Assembly (NCBI GenBank): GCA_944548615.1
Contig: OX155955.1
Coordinates: 6,618,368-6,682,367 of the forward strand
DNA: 64,000 nucleotides
DNA from: Micropterix aruncella
Taxonomy: Eukaryota; Arthropoda; Insecta; Lepidoptera; Micropterigidae
Direction of reading: 5' to 3'
Part shown: piece after piece, positions 37,660-50,138 of the stretch
How the letters are laid out: each line of letters begins with the position of its first letter
Position numbering within the stretch: position 1 is the stretch's first letter
Notes under the pieces: generated by a model
Told to the model about the DNA's origin: nothing
Databases searched by the model: none
What the model saw: only the letters and a program-made list of their open reading frames with translations
Program-made: the position numbers and the translations under genes

Positions 37660-38822
37660 TATTTATTTATTTATTTATTTTTTTTATTTATTTTTGTTTA
37701 TTCAATTATTACTAATCAACATAACAGTAAAACCAATGCATTGAAAAGTAAAATTAATAAAGATATTACCATAACTATACAAATAGAATGATACGTATAA
37801 TACTAGCTATCATGTAAAAATAAATAATTAATAGCTTGCAATTTAAACAAGTGAGGGTTGGCGGTAAAAATATCGAAATCTGGTGCCATCGAGTGAATTT
37901 CATTTAAGCGCCGCAAAGCACGCGCCAACAAGTTCCACCTCGTAAGGTTAGTGCGCGAGAACGGCTCCGCGAAAAGATGGTGCGATCGAGTACGGAGATA
38001 ATTATTTGGTATGAATAGATCCACCTTTGCTAGTAAGCTAGGGTTATCAGTTTTACCACGAATTAGATTGAAAACATAGGACATGGTCAGCATTTCTCTT
38101 CTGAGACAGAGAGAATTATAGCCAACCATGCCTGTGATAAATGCAGTCGGATACAAAAATGGATAATATCCGTACTGCTTGAAGTACAGAAATCTCAAAA
38201 AACACTTCTGTACCTTTTCCAGCATGAGGGTATAAGTATCTTCATGTGGATTCCAAATAGGTGCATTCGTTTCCATGCGACTTCTAACAATCGAGTTGTA
38301 CAACGTGCGCATAACCCGAATATTATTGAAGTGTTTGGATTGCCGTATTACAAACCCTAGAAGCTTGAAAGAAGTTGTAGATAGTTGTCTAATATGTTCC
38401 TTGAAGTTTAACTTGGGGTCGAAAAAAACTCCCAAGTCCTTGACTTCAGTAACTCTGGGAAGCACACGTCCAGCGATGGAGTAATCATACATCAGATGAT
38501 CAGGCGACCTTGTGTATGTCATCACTGCACATTTGTTAATATTGAAGTGAAGGTTACGAGCTTGGCTCCATGCATAAACTGCATCAATATCACGCTGGAA
38601 GAGCTCGCAGGCCTCAGCACTTCCAGTTGATAAAAACAATTTGACGTCATCAGCAAACATTAGACAACGTGCAGATGTGACTACTTTACTCAGATTATTA
38701 ACAAATAAGTTGAATAACAAAGGCCCTAAGTTTGATCCTTGGCTAACCCCCGATTGAGTGTTGTATAGTTTGGATTCAAAATTGCCAAATTTAACGAATT
38801 GCTGGGTATGAGGAAATGTGCG
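37660..38822 (-). mobile_element. 5'-truncated Jockey/CR1-type LINE with ATTTA-type tail
   Basis: The RT frame below is followed on the - strand by a short 3'UTR and an AAATA-repeat tail (37660-37690). The upstream boundary is near 38822, where the coding similarity stops. Confidence 0.75.
37803..38822 (-). CDS. Reverse transcriptase C-terminal part of the LINE (open, truncated)
   Basis: An open frame of 305 codons from the first ATG (38720), extended upstream in frame by QQFVKFGNFESKL..NTQSGVSQGSNLGPLLFNLF. SQGSNLGPLLF and MFADDVKLFLS (FADD) are RT motifs. They are followed by KDLGVFFDPKLNFKEHI, an R-rich thumb and the C-terminal FSRTNLTRWNLLARALRRLN. The first catalytic Asp block and the endonuclease are missing. 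The long open frame suggests moderate age. Confidence 0.85.
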   Translation of the reverse strand, partial: RTFPHTQQFVKFGNFESKLYNTQSGVSQGSNLGPLLFNLFVNNLSKVVTSARCLMFADDVKLFLSTGSAEACELFQRDIDAVYAWSQARNLHFNINKCAVMTYTRSPDHLMYDYSIAGRVLPRVTEVKDLGVFFDPKLNFKEHIRQLSTTSFKLLGFVIRQSKHFNNIRVMRTLYNSIVRSRMETNAPIWNPHEDTYTLMLEKVQKCFLRFLYFKQYGYYPFLYPTAFITGMVGYNSLCLRREMLTMSYVFNLIRGKTDNPSLLAKVDLFIPNNYLRTRSHHLFAEPFSRTNLTRWNLLARALRRLNEIHSMAPDFDIFTANPHLFKLQAINYLFLHDS

Positions 38823-41147
38823 TTGTGCCCATTAGAAAATTATCGCAAAATCGAATAGGAAATATTGATGATGGAAATAGGAAATATTATGGCAAAAATG
38901 GACATTTTTGAAATAGCATGTTGGGGAAAAACGATGACAATCGAATCGATTGTGGGGAATACTGATGTATTATATACACTTATTAAAATGTTCTTAAACA
39001 ATAATATCAACCCTAACTAAATATGACGTCTAATAATACTAAAATAACATATGACTCCTGACCATGAACAACTTTGTATCCTTGCCTCAAATCTTTAAAG
39101 TCATTTTTCTCAGTTACACAAAAACATAACCCTCATCGTTCTTCCCCTGATGTCCTCATTTGTATACCACGGAAAATGTTACAAATATAGTTTGAAAATA
39201 CTATTAAAATAGGACGAAAATACTACTCGGAGGGGGGGGGGGGCAGCGTCTCAAGTTCTTTCGGAGATAATAATGTTTTCCCGGGAATGAGACACGAAAC
39301 TAAGCACGAAAATTGACGCACTGCGATATTCAGGGATGTCTGGGCTCATTGAATTGTGGGTCGGTCAAGACGGAGAAATACAAAGATTAAACTGAAGACG
39401 AAGTAAAATTTTTAAGATGATATCGAAATTGACAGAGGGACAACAAATAAATAAAATACATGAAAATAGAAAATGACAATAAATTTAATTTAGAATAAAT
39501 CAAGCTGCACATTACAAATAAAAAAAAATCAGCGAACAAGTTTTTTCATTGTCAAATAATTATCAACGCCAACCTGGTTGAAATAGCCCCTCTACACGTT
39601 GGACAATTCTTGGCGCATCTCATATGTCTCTCTAGCTCTTTCCCATATATTTTTAATACTTGGCGAGTGATGTCGGCTCACTTCCACTTTATCGATGAGG
39701 CCAAGTATTGCATAAACATGCCAAATTGTTCGAGGCCGCAGGCCGATTAGCCATGGCAATGGAATAAATCATCGTAAAGTTCATTACAACCATTAAATTT
39801 GTAATCTAAATAAATGATAGGTTCAATGTTCTTTATTATTATTTTGATTTTATATTATATTAGTTAATCGTCTGGGTAAATTGTACCTAACCATAAAACT
39901 TTTACGAATGAAAAAAAAACTGTTTCATCTTCGTCGCTCGTAAAATATCCGGATCGTAACTTTTCGCTGAACTTTTCATTTTCTTGCGCGATGCGACGTG
40001 GAAAATCAAGTTTTTACGACTCTGTCCCAATAGAATTCTTTGAAAGCCTCCCTTTCAGCGAGACAAGGAGACAATTTACGCTTGACCTTGACGATAAATA
40101 TTTGTACTTTTTGTTCAGATTTCCTCTTTGTTCTCAAGCATTCTATCTACCCAAGAAACTATTTTTTTAAATGTTTCTATTCTTGCAAGATACGGTGTAA
40201 ACAAGTTTAGTTGGATATACGAATGCTGTTGTTCAAAAGTTTAAAAATAACTGGCTGAAAAAAAAAACATTTTGAATTTCTGTTTCACTTTAACACTGTC
40301 AATTTACGGCGACGGGCGAAGTTTTAAAATTGATTTTAAGGCTTTCGATTCTTATTTGCTTATTTTTATTATCAAGATCTTTGGGCGTCATCCAAAATTC
40401 GTCATATGTGTAGGTCACGATGAGGTATCACAATATTCTAAATAGTTGTATTTGACATAACATCTCGAAATATTGTGATCGAATATGTCATATTAAGTCG
40501 CAAACAGATGGCGCTAGAGGTCATACGTAATGAAATCGTTACCCATACTCGATTTCAAGAACAGGGCTGCCAAAACCAAATCGCACACTATGATTAGGAT
40601 AGAAATGGATAGAACAATAATAACATTAACTCTCCTTAGTTGTGTGAAATAGTAATAATAAAATGTTGACAATAGTGCAGCAGAAACCTGGAATATACCC
40701 AAAAAGAATATTAAATAAACCAGTAACAAAACACTATATTCCTAAAGCTACAGAATATCCTTATTTTGGCTGGAGCGCTTTGACAACCAGTATGCAAATG
40801 TTCTATCGAAATATGATAACGATAAACAGGATTGGCGAGTTTGAGCCTGGATAAAGCTGGATATATTTGTAATATGTTAGGTACACAAACGAATTTAAAG
40901 GAATAGTCATATTTTTCTGAAAATAAATCATACTTTCTTTTGTTTTGTCGTTCTTGAGCTATAGGAAAAATGACAAATCAGTCGCCTACTAACTGCACTA
41001 CGAAGCATTGTTAATGTCTTGATCTATTTTCACGTAGATTTCTTGATTTATATATTTTCCTGAATATTAGATTAATTATAATATTTTATATGCATGGTTC
41101 AGTGTTTTAAGTTGTTTCATCGGAATAAAACAGATTGCTCTCTTTTT
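38823..41147. other. Intergenic DNA
   Basis: No certain gene. Contains the inverted counterpart (39138-39165) of a sequence at 37588-37622, a G-run (39231-39242) and a candidate exon on the - strand (40514-40687, listed). A 63-codon + strand frame at 40663-40854 is not recognised. Confidence 0.45.
40514..40687 (-). CDS. Candidate terminal exon with a membrane segment (uncertain)
   Basis: On the - strand a splice-acceptor-like GGGTATATTCCAG is followed by 57 codons and a TAG: ..FTQLRRVNVIIVLSISILII.. then VCDLVLAALFLKSSMGNDF. This gives one or two hydrophobic helices separated by a basic QLRR turn. No upstream exon or family could be identified, and random AT-rich DNA can give similar hydrophobic frames. 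Not counted as a firm gene. Confidence 0.22.
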   Translation of the reverse strand, partial: VSAALLSTFYYYYFTQLRRVNVIIVLSISILIIVCDLVLAALFLKSSMGNDFITYDL

Positions 41148-41532
41148 TACACGACTGCCCAACAAAAAAGGAGTTTAATGTGTTCAGGGTTCATATATGT
41201 ATGTTTTCCGTTTCATTATTACACCATACTTCTAAACGTTTAACTGCTATACGCGTGCGATATTGTTAGAATCGTTATGTCATGTCGGGTGTCTAAGGGT
41301 ACATTAACTGACTAAATATCAAGTGAGTAATTGTCTAAATGTCCAAATGTCAATAAAGTATCAAAAGTTTATCATGTTTAGTGTCAAATAAAAGGTCTGT
41401 TTGAGTACAATTCGCAAATATACATGTATCTGTCCATATGGACAAATACATAAACTACAAATATTTCATAAAAAACCTTAATAAAATTATTTATAAATAC
41501 GATAGTTCACTTTCTGTAACGGCAGTCGGGTT
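41148..41532 (+). mobile_element. MITE D, copy 2 (uninterrupted)
   Basis: From ACACGACTGCCCAACAAAAA to TAACGGCAGTCGGG, 385 bp. The sequence CATGTATCTGTCCATATGGA at about 41424 shows what the uninterrupted interior looks like at the point where copy 3 is split. The ends are inverted (CGACTGCC / GGCAGTCG). Confidence 0.8.
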
Positions 41533-43006
41533 TTTTTATTCTTTTTAATATATTTACTTGTTAGATATAATGTTTCTAAATTTTTAGATAAATTATATAA
41601 TTTAGGTACCTACCTAAAATGATTAAAAATAATTTAAGATTATATTAGCTATATTTCGACAAACCGCTTATTCTTGCACATGGTTATTTTCCCAGGCATA
41701 GGCCTTTATGTACCTATTGTGCCGATTCTCTTTAATTAAATCAGCAAAGTTAAGTTAACTTCATGTGAATGTGTTTTATATTATTATAGAATAATGTTGA
41801 AAAGGAAATATAAAACGCTTTTCAAATAATGAAAAGCAATGGTCACTTTGAATGTATTCAATCATTAAATTTATGAAAAAATATAATAACAACATAGATA
41901 CATTCCACTGAAAGAAACAATTCCAATAAAATATTAACAAAAAAATGACATTGTAATCTCTAAAACATTAACCTTGACCCACCATATCAGCCAGTAGTCA
42001 AATTGTACCATTATTTTTACCAGACGTAACCTATTCCATAATATTCCTGATAACGCGTTGTTTCTGCTTATATGTAGATTTCAGCAATATGGATTTAGTT
42101 ATTGTGCCAACTAGAATTGAGCCCAATATTGTCAAAGAAATGGTAGCCCTATCTCTTAACTGATGAATTCCACTGGTCGGCGGTGATAATTAATATTCAT
42201 TACTGAGAAGACAAGCAGAATGCGTGTAGACAATGATTCTCAACATGTACAAGAAAAGGAACGCCTCGAATTCAGCATGTCTTTATAATTATTGAGAACA
42301 CGTGTGAACATTTCTCCGGGTTTTCTTGTGTTCGTTTAGTTTAAAACCACTTTAAACTGGTTATTAGGTGAGAATACATTGAAATATTGAATTGAGTCTC
42401 AATAAAACGCCCCGTCGATGTCCGCAGGCTCTCCAAAAGAAGGGCAGTTTGAAAAACACTGATGTAGACTCATTATCGACAAGGATTCGTGTTGTTAAAT
42501 ATTTGCTGCTTGCAATTTTCCATTGTAGACATGCAAATTAAATAGCAGTGTGTATTCAGGACACTCATAAGAATTATGTATTACATTTACATAGTTACTG
42601 GCTTACACGATTTAGTGACAGCAGAGTTGGTCTCTTGCCTCTTTCTTCTTCTTTTAATTCATGTTACATATTTTATTCAATTTCGGCCACATGAATTCAC
42701 TTAGGCTGTTAATTAGAAATAAAGATTAAAAATGAAATGAATTCCAAGATATAATTGATTCAATACTCAAATACTCGTAGTCTCGGATAGGAGTGTTTAC
42801 GGGTACTTTACTGTTTATTTAATCTTATTCTTAAAACAGACGCGGACGACCGTATCTGTATTTGGCATCATATAGAAATCTATCTATCGGGGTATCGGTC
42901 AGATAGATGTTGAAAGCGCCGAGTAAGTAGTGGTGTTTAACCATTCATAGGAAAAGTTGTCTTCGAGATAGAATCCTGTTTTTTTTTGTCTCAGATAGCT
43001 AAGAAA
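41533..43006. other. AT-rich intergenic DNA
   Basis: Nothing recognised. Confidence 0.45.
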
Positions 43007-43490
43007 TCGAGGTATTTATTTATTTATTTTCATATTTTAAACATAACATGCGGAATTCATAAAATGGTCATACCAAGTAATGGTGCGAAGTAAACGACGG
43101 CCTACATTCACGTGACCATGCTCAGCGCATGCATACGATTTATTTTCAGACTTAGGTGGAGAAGCATAACTGACGTACTGTCCTTGAACGACCTATATCG
43201 TCAAGAAGCCATTTTTTTATTGAATAAAAAGGTACTTTCATTTGTTTTTGGGCAAATGATGAATAGACTCGGGGAACGGCATAATTCAAGCTTGCAGATG
43301 CTCTTGTAGTTCTGTGTTGCTGGATTCGTGGTCGTTTATCTAAGGTTCGATGGAAGAACATGAGTGACTGTTTCACAAACAGCTGGCGTATATCTAACAC
43401 CTTACTTTCTTGGAAAAGCATGTTGGAATCATATCGTGGGGGCCTTCTATTGATTACCCTCAACAGATGCTTTTGGGCTTTCACAATTAT
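43007..43490 (-). pseudogene. LINE B, 3' end with RT C-terminus
   Basis: The - strand frame 43484-43152 reads KAQKHLLRVINRRPPRYDSN, SKVLDIRQLFVKQSLMFFH and PFYSIKKWLLDDIGRSRTVR: the C-terminus of a CR1/Jockey-type protein, related to that at 2093-2975. The 3' block GTAATGGTGCGAAGTAAACG and an ATTTA-repeat tail (about 43012-43030) close the element. Confidence 0.8.
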
Positions 43491-44344
43491 ATATAATACT
43501 CAAAAAATGGCGTTATGTTGCCTTTATTTTAGGTAGCAATTTTTTTATTTGCTCTAAGTTAACTGTAAAAGACTAATTACTGAAGATAATATATTTTAGT
43601 ACATGTATAATCGCATTTACACGTACAATTCTCAACAAAGATTTTTTAAAATACTTCAAAATTGCAGGAAGTTTTTTAATTTTTTAAATGTATTTCTATT
43701 GATGAAATGAGGTCTAGTTTCACCTCATTTTTTGTGCACTTCATCGGAGGCAATACCTAATATTTTGATGATGCGATGAGTTATTTCCGCTCTTTCGCGC
43801 GTATCCGACCCTTAAGAAGAAATAAATCACGTAGGCTACGAAAACTGCTTCTTATCATCTAATAAAAATGACAGCGTCATGATGCGGGCATATAAATTAA
43901 ACTGTTTTGGTTAACCCTCTTAAAAAAAGTGGCGATGCATTATCATTATTAAGAAGTACACACAATAAATGTTTTGTTAATGTTACAGTTAAATCTGGAA
44001 ATTGGCTATTACGGGTAATGGGAGAAAAAATATAATATTAAAGATTATCAAAAATTATTGGCTGCTGGTTAATTCGTAAAAGCGAATGGCGTTTCTGATT
44101 GGGGAAACGAATATAAAACCTCCTCTCTCAACTCCCCTCGAAGCGTTATATGAACGTGATATCAACGGAAAGCGATGTCAAAATACTACGTTAGTAACTT
44201 CTCGAAGGAGTCACTATCACTACGCAAGAAATAAAGATACTGCCTTATCCTACTCGAAAGTAATTCCGGAACGTGATATATTGAGTTAATATAAATAAAA
44301 TATATCTTTTCTATTAGTATTCTAACAAAATAATAATATAAAGT
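43491..44344. other. Intergenic DNA
   Basis: A 67-codon frame (44086-44289) is not recognised. Nothing else seen. Confidence 0.45.
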
Positions 44345-46476
44345 CGAAGACTATCGCGGTTGTTTGACATTATAAATATGATAGAAAGCGAATTTACCGC
44401 GTGAAATTTGTAGCACCCGAGGTTTCGGTAACGTTGCAGCCGCCGTTGTCCAGGGTAGACTGAAGAGCTGTCAAACCGTTGTTTTGCGGGTAGGCCGCAT
44501 ACCGCTTTTGAGGGTAGGCCGCATACCGTTATAAGCTACGCAGTGGCATAGGTTATAACGGTGGTGGGGGGCCGGGCTCGGAGCGCGGGAATTTTGAAAA
44601 TCCGTCTTGCACACAACACTCACTGTATCCTGTTTTACGTCTTTGCGTTCGGCGTTCGGCGGCGGGAACAGTTTAAGAAGAGGGTTCCACGTAGAAGAGA
44701 GTTTGTTACCGTCGTCTCTATTGAAGTTCGGGGTTCTTCTTATTTCAATGGCTTCCCGGATGATGCGAGGAAAGTAGAATTGTTCTTTGCCGTAAATTCG
44801 TTTTCTATCCTATTTATAAAATAATAATATTTTATAACTGTTTCATAAGTATAGGAGGCTTAACATCTTCTAGGCGGGCATTTTATACAAGCGTACTTCA
44901 CCATATTTGATTTAAAAATTATAACTTTAAAAAGCTATTGTACTATTTAATATTATTTATATATGAAATTATTATATTTATTATATAATAAATTATTTAT
45001 ATATTAAATTATTATAATTATTTATATATTATATATAAGACCTGGACTTAAAAATTTTATTTTGCAAATAAAACAATGAATTATAAGTTTGCAATATTTA
45101 TATACAGTTTAGAATCAAACAAATAATAACATATCGTTTATACACGGTATCATATAGTTTCCCAAATGTAGGTTTAATGAAGATATATACATTGCTTTGC
45201 TGATCTAGGTAGTGGCTATAGCAATCAATGGGTCGCGACCCCCTGGGGGCCCGAAGAGACTCCAGGGGGGTCGCATTTTTATCTAAAAATCATTATTATA
45301 TAATATATAAACATTTACAGCTTCGAAAGAGAAACACATTTATTTTGTGTTTTTTATTATTTTACAAAACTTTATGTTGATCTAAGATGGAAATAGTAAG
45401 TACAGCTTCGAAAACGAAAAACAATAAAAATTAATGTGGTTATTGTCATTGTTTTTACACAAAAAATATTTATTGAATGCTTACCCACAGTTACATCTGT
45501 GGAAGGGACTAAGTGGGGGGGGGGGTCGATAGAACTAAGTTACAGTCTAAGGATGGGGGGGGGGGGGTCTTAAGAGTTTTATTATTTTTTACGAAAAAGG
45601 GGGTCACGATCTATAAAAGGTCGTATATATTTTTAAAATTGTCTATGTTTGTTTTAAAATTCTCATTCAATCCTCTACCCATTGTTTTAAAATTTTCATT
45701 ACTGAAACTCGTAAACCACAAAAGATATTAGGAAATGACTTACAATTAGTTAAAGGCAATATTCACAGGATTATAAGACACTATGTTTTCCAAAGGGAGT
45801 AATGACGTACCTAATTTTCAGATAATATTTTTTTTAATTCTAAACCTGCCGAAGATGCCGAGTTCCAAGACGGATTTATGATTTCTAAAAACTTTTATTA
45901 TAACAGTTCGCTTAAGCCCGCCTTGAAATCCCATTGAAAAAGTAATACACTTCTGGTATTCCTTAAGTAAAAAAATTTAGAGTCATCGTTCCAGAAATGC
46001 ACCGCTGTTCCTCTCTGGGTGTGGCATTTGACGACTTATTCTGCTGATATTGCTGGTGTGGGGCGCAGCGTATTATGGGGGGAAAAGGAAATGGTTCTTA
46101 ATGCAATTGATCCGTGTCGGATATCACAAGGGGGTGGCACAGATAATAGGAAGCCCGAGGTTAATTCCCTACTTCAGTACTGTTATTTTTCGTACTGACG
46201 TCATTTGGAATATGACCTATTTTTGCGCGCCTATCGACGTTGATAAAAATACGTATAAGGACACATAATTCGCAACGAATTATTTTGCTATAAGCATAAA
46301 TGAATAAGTGGCTAATAAACTAAGGTAGACGTTTCGGCGACGTTGCAGCCGCCGTTGTCCAGAGTGCTGCTACAAATTGTGCTACCAAATTCACGCGGTA
46401 AATTCGTTTTTTTATCTTATTTATAATGTAAAATAACCGCGATATATTTTTCGATTTCATACTGAGGATATAGCCT
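44345..46476. mobile_element. Element bounded by inverted termini, ~2.1 kb
   Basis: GACTATCGCGGTTGTTTGAC then ATTATAAATATGATAGAAAG then CGAATTTACCGCGTGAAATT at the left end is matched, inverted, at the right end (46380-46465). Inside each terminus lies CGTTGCAGCCGCCGTTGTCC (about 44433 and 46341) in the same orientation. A duplicated GGGTAGGCCGCATACCG lies at about 44489 and 44513. Interior frames (44561-44824, 45513-45731, 46050-46268) are not recognised. A hAT-type MITE is nested inside. Confidence 0.6.
45226..45620 (+). mobile_element. hAT-type MITE, copy 1 (nested)
   Basis: Starts CAATGGGTCGCGACCCCCTG and shares AGCTTCGAAAGAGAAA.., TGTTGATCTAAGATG.., CACAGTTACATCTGTGGAAG and a ..AAAAAGGGGGT.. 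end with the copy at 62053-62460 (opposite orientation). G-runs have expanded at 45515-45524 and 45556-45567. Confidence 0.65.
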
Positions 46477-48189
46477 ACAAATCCTCACTACCTTACTTTT
46501 CGACATCTTTAGCGGGTCTTGTAAAAATGTTATAATTTGTAAATTGAATACTTTTTAACTCAGTTATTATTAATGCTAGAATGGAAAACAAAAGTGGCCT
46601 TGGATCCATGGAATAATACGTCTAATTTTGTTGTAAGTTAATCCTTAATATATACAGTGGTTTCCGAGTTTATTATTTAAAATATTAATACGATGTACAG
46701 AAAATGAAGAATGTGACAATGGAACCGGAAAATTCGCAATTATTATAGCCACTACCTAGGTCAACGAAGCATTGTATAACGCTTCATGAAGTCGAAATTT
46801 GGGAAAGTATATAATACCATGTATAAGCCAGGATTTTCTTCACATAATTCTGGTCAATTTTAGTACAGATAAAATAAAAAAATAAAGAATTGCTTCCGAA
46901 GTCCCATTTTTATGTTGCCAATAATAATTCATTAGGAAACGTACCTATTTCTCTGTCAAGTATTACATCTGAATATTATGAATATTAATTTAATAAGATA
47001 GGCTGTCAATATAATTTATTGAAAAATGTTGGCATATGTAATCTTAGTATTCTTTTTATGTTAAGGTATTATTAAGCAATACATTAATAAATGGCCAGTC
47101 ATATGGATGACCGCTAACTAACCCTAGAAAGATAATCATATAATATAGCCATGAGTAAAATTGATATATGATTATCATTAACTTAATTGTAATAGCCCAG
47201 TCAAATAAGAAATTTTAGGAGAAATAATTGCCATTTTTCCAAGACGGCGGCTCGAGCTCAACAGATAGAGTAGGGGACTTTTAGTATGTTTAACAGTACG
47301 CATCAAAGAACATCTATGCCAAATTTCAAGTTATTACCATTTATTTTCATCAAACGTCGAAATTTGTTCCTATTTGACTGGGCTATAAGTGTTTTATGGA
47401 AAATCAAATAGGTGTTATTTTTATTATATATAAATTCAACAACATGTGGAGTATTTATATACTTATTATTATGAAATATTAAAAAAAGTAACTAAAACTA
47501 TAATCACTTCTATAAAATTGAACTAAATATACAAAACTTGTACTTGTATCGCAGATAAAATATTTCAATTATTAATTAGCTCTTTTAACATTAGTATCTA
47601 GTAAATAAGATGCTATTTATTATATACGAATTGGTTGAATTATTTTAAATCAGTCTAAAACAGCTTCGATATATTTCCATATTATGCTCTCCACTACTTT
47701 TTTTTGCATTTACGGCAATATTTCAAAATTGGTGGCATTACCTCGGCGACATGTACGTACACCTCGCGGTAGGCAAAGGCAAAACTACAAACAAAAAAGA
47801 TTAACCCACTGGTTGGGCACTGAGGGAAGAAAAGAGACTAAGAGACTTACTTGCTTTATTCCAAACTAACATACAATTATTAAGATTGCTACTATTATTA
47901 TCATTATTATAAACCATTATTAAGCATTATTAACCTTAACCATTATTATTAGCATTATGATTAAGTATATTGATTATTGGCATGGTTTATGATTACTATA
48001 TTATTATTATCGCTTGTATCTTTTAGAATAATTAGAAATTGCATTTATTATTGAAATTGTATTTTGTTTGAATATATTCGATTTTATTTTATTTTGTTCT
48101 CATAAATATTTATATAAAATTTGATAGTTTTAAATCAACTTGTATTAGTTTACCTATTTGTTTGTGTGTAGGTTTTATGCATATTTTTC
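46477..48189. other. AT-rich intergenic DNA
   Basis: Contains the MITE at 47192-47387. A 61-codon frame (47684-47869) and TAT/ATT-rich low complexity at 47870-48060 are otherwise unassigned. Confidence 0.45.
47192..47387. mobile_element. Small MITE with 16-bp inverted ends
   Basis: ATAGCCCAGTCAAATA (47192-47207) has its reverse complement TATTTGACTGGGCTAT at 47372-47387. Similarity continues a few bases inward. About 196 bp and no coding region. Confidence 0.8.
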
Positions 48190-48490
48190 TACGACTGCTC
48201 AACAAAAAAGAAGTGTGATAAATAAAAAAAGAAGTGTAATAATAAAAATGGAGTTTACTTTCCGTTTCTTTATTCCACCATAACTTGTAAGCGCTTGTAT
48301 TGGATTTAGAAGTGTGTGATATTGTTAGAATCATAATTTAATTTCGAGTGTTATAGGGTACCTTAATTAACTGTCACAATATGTAGTAAGTAGTTGTCTA
48401 AATGTCTAAAAGCCCAAATGTCAATAAATTGGCATAAATATATCGTGTTTAGTGTCAATTGAAAGGTCTGATTGAGTATATTCCGGAAAT

Positions 48491-50049
<1,559 letters not shown>

Positions 50050-50138
50050 ATAAATACATAAACCACAAATATTTCATAAAAACTGTAATAAAAATAATTA
50101 TTAATGCAATAGTGTACTTTCTGTAACGGCAGCTGTGT

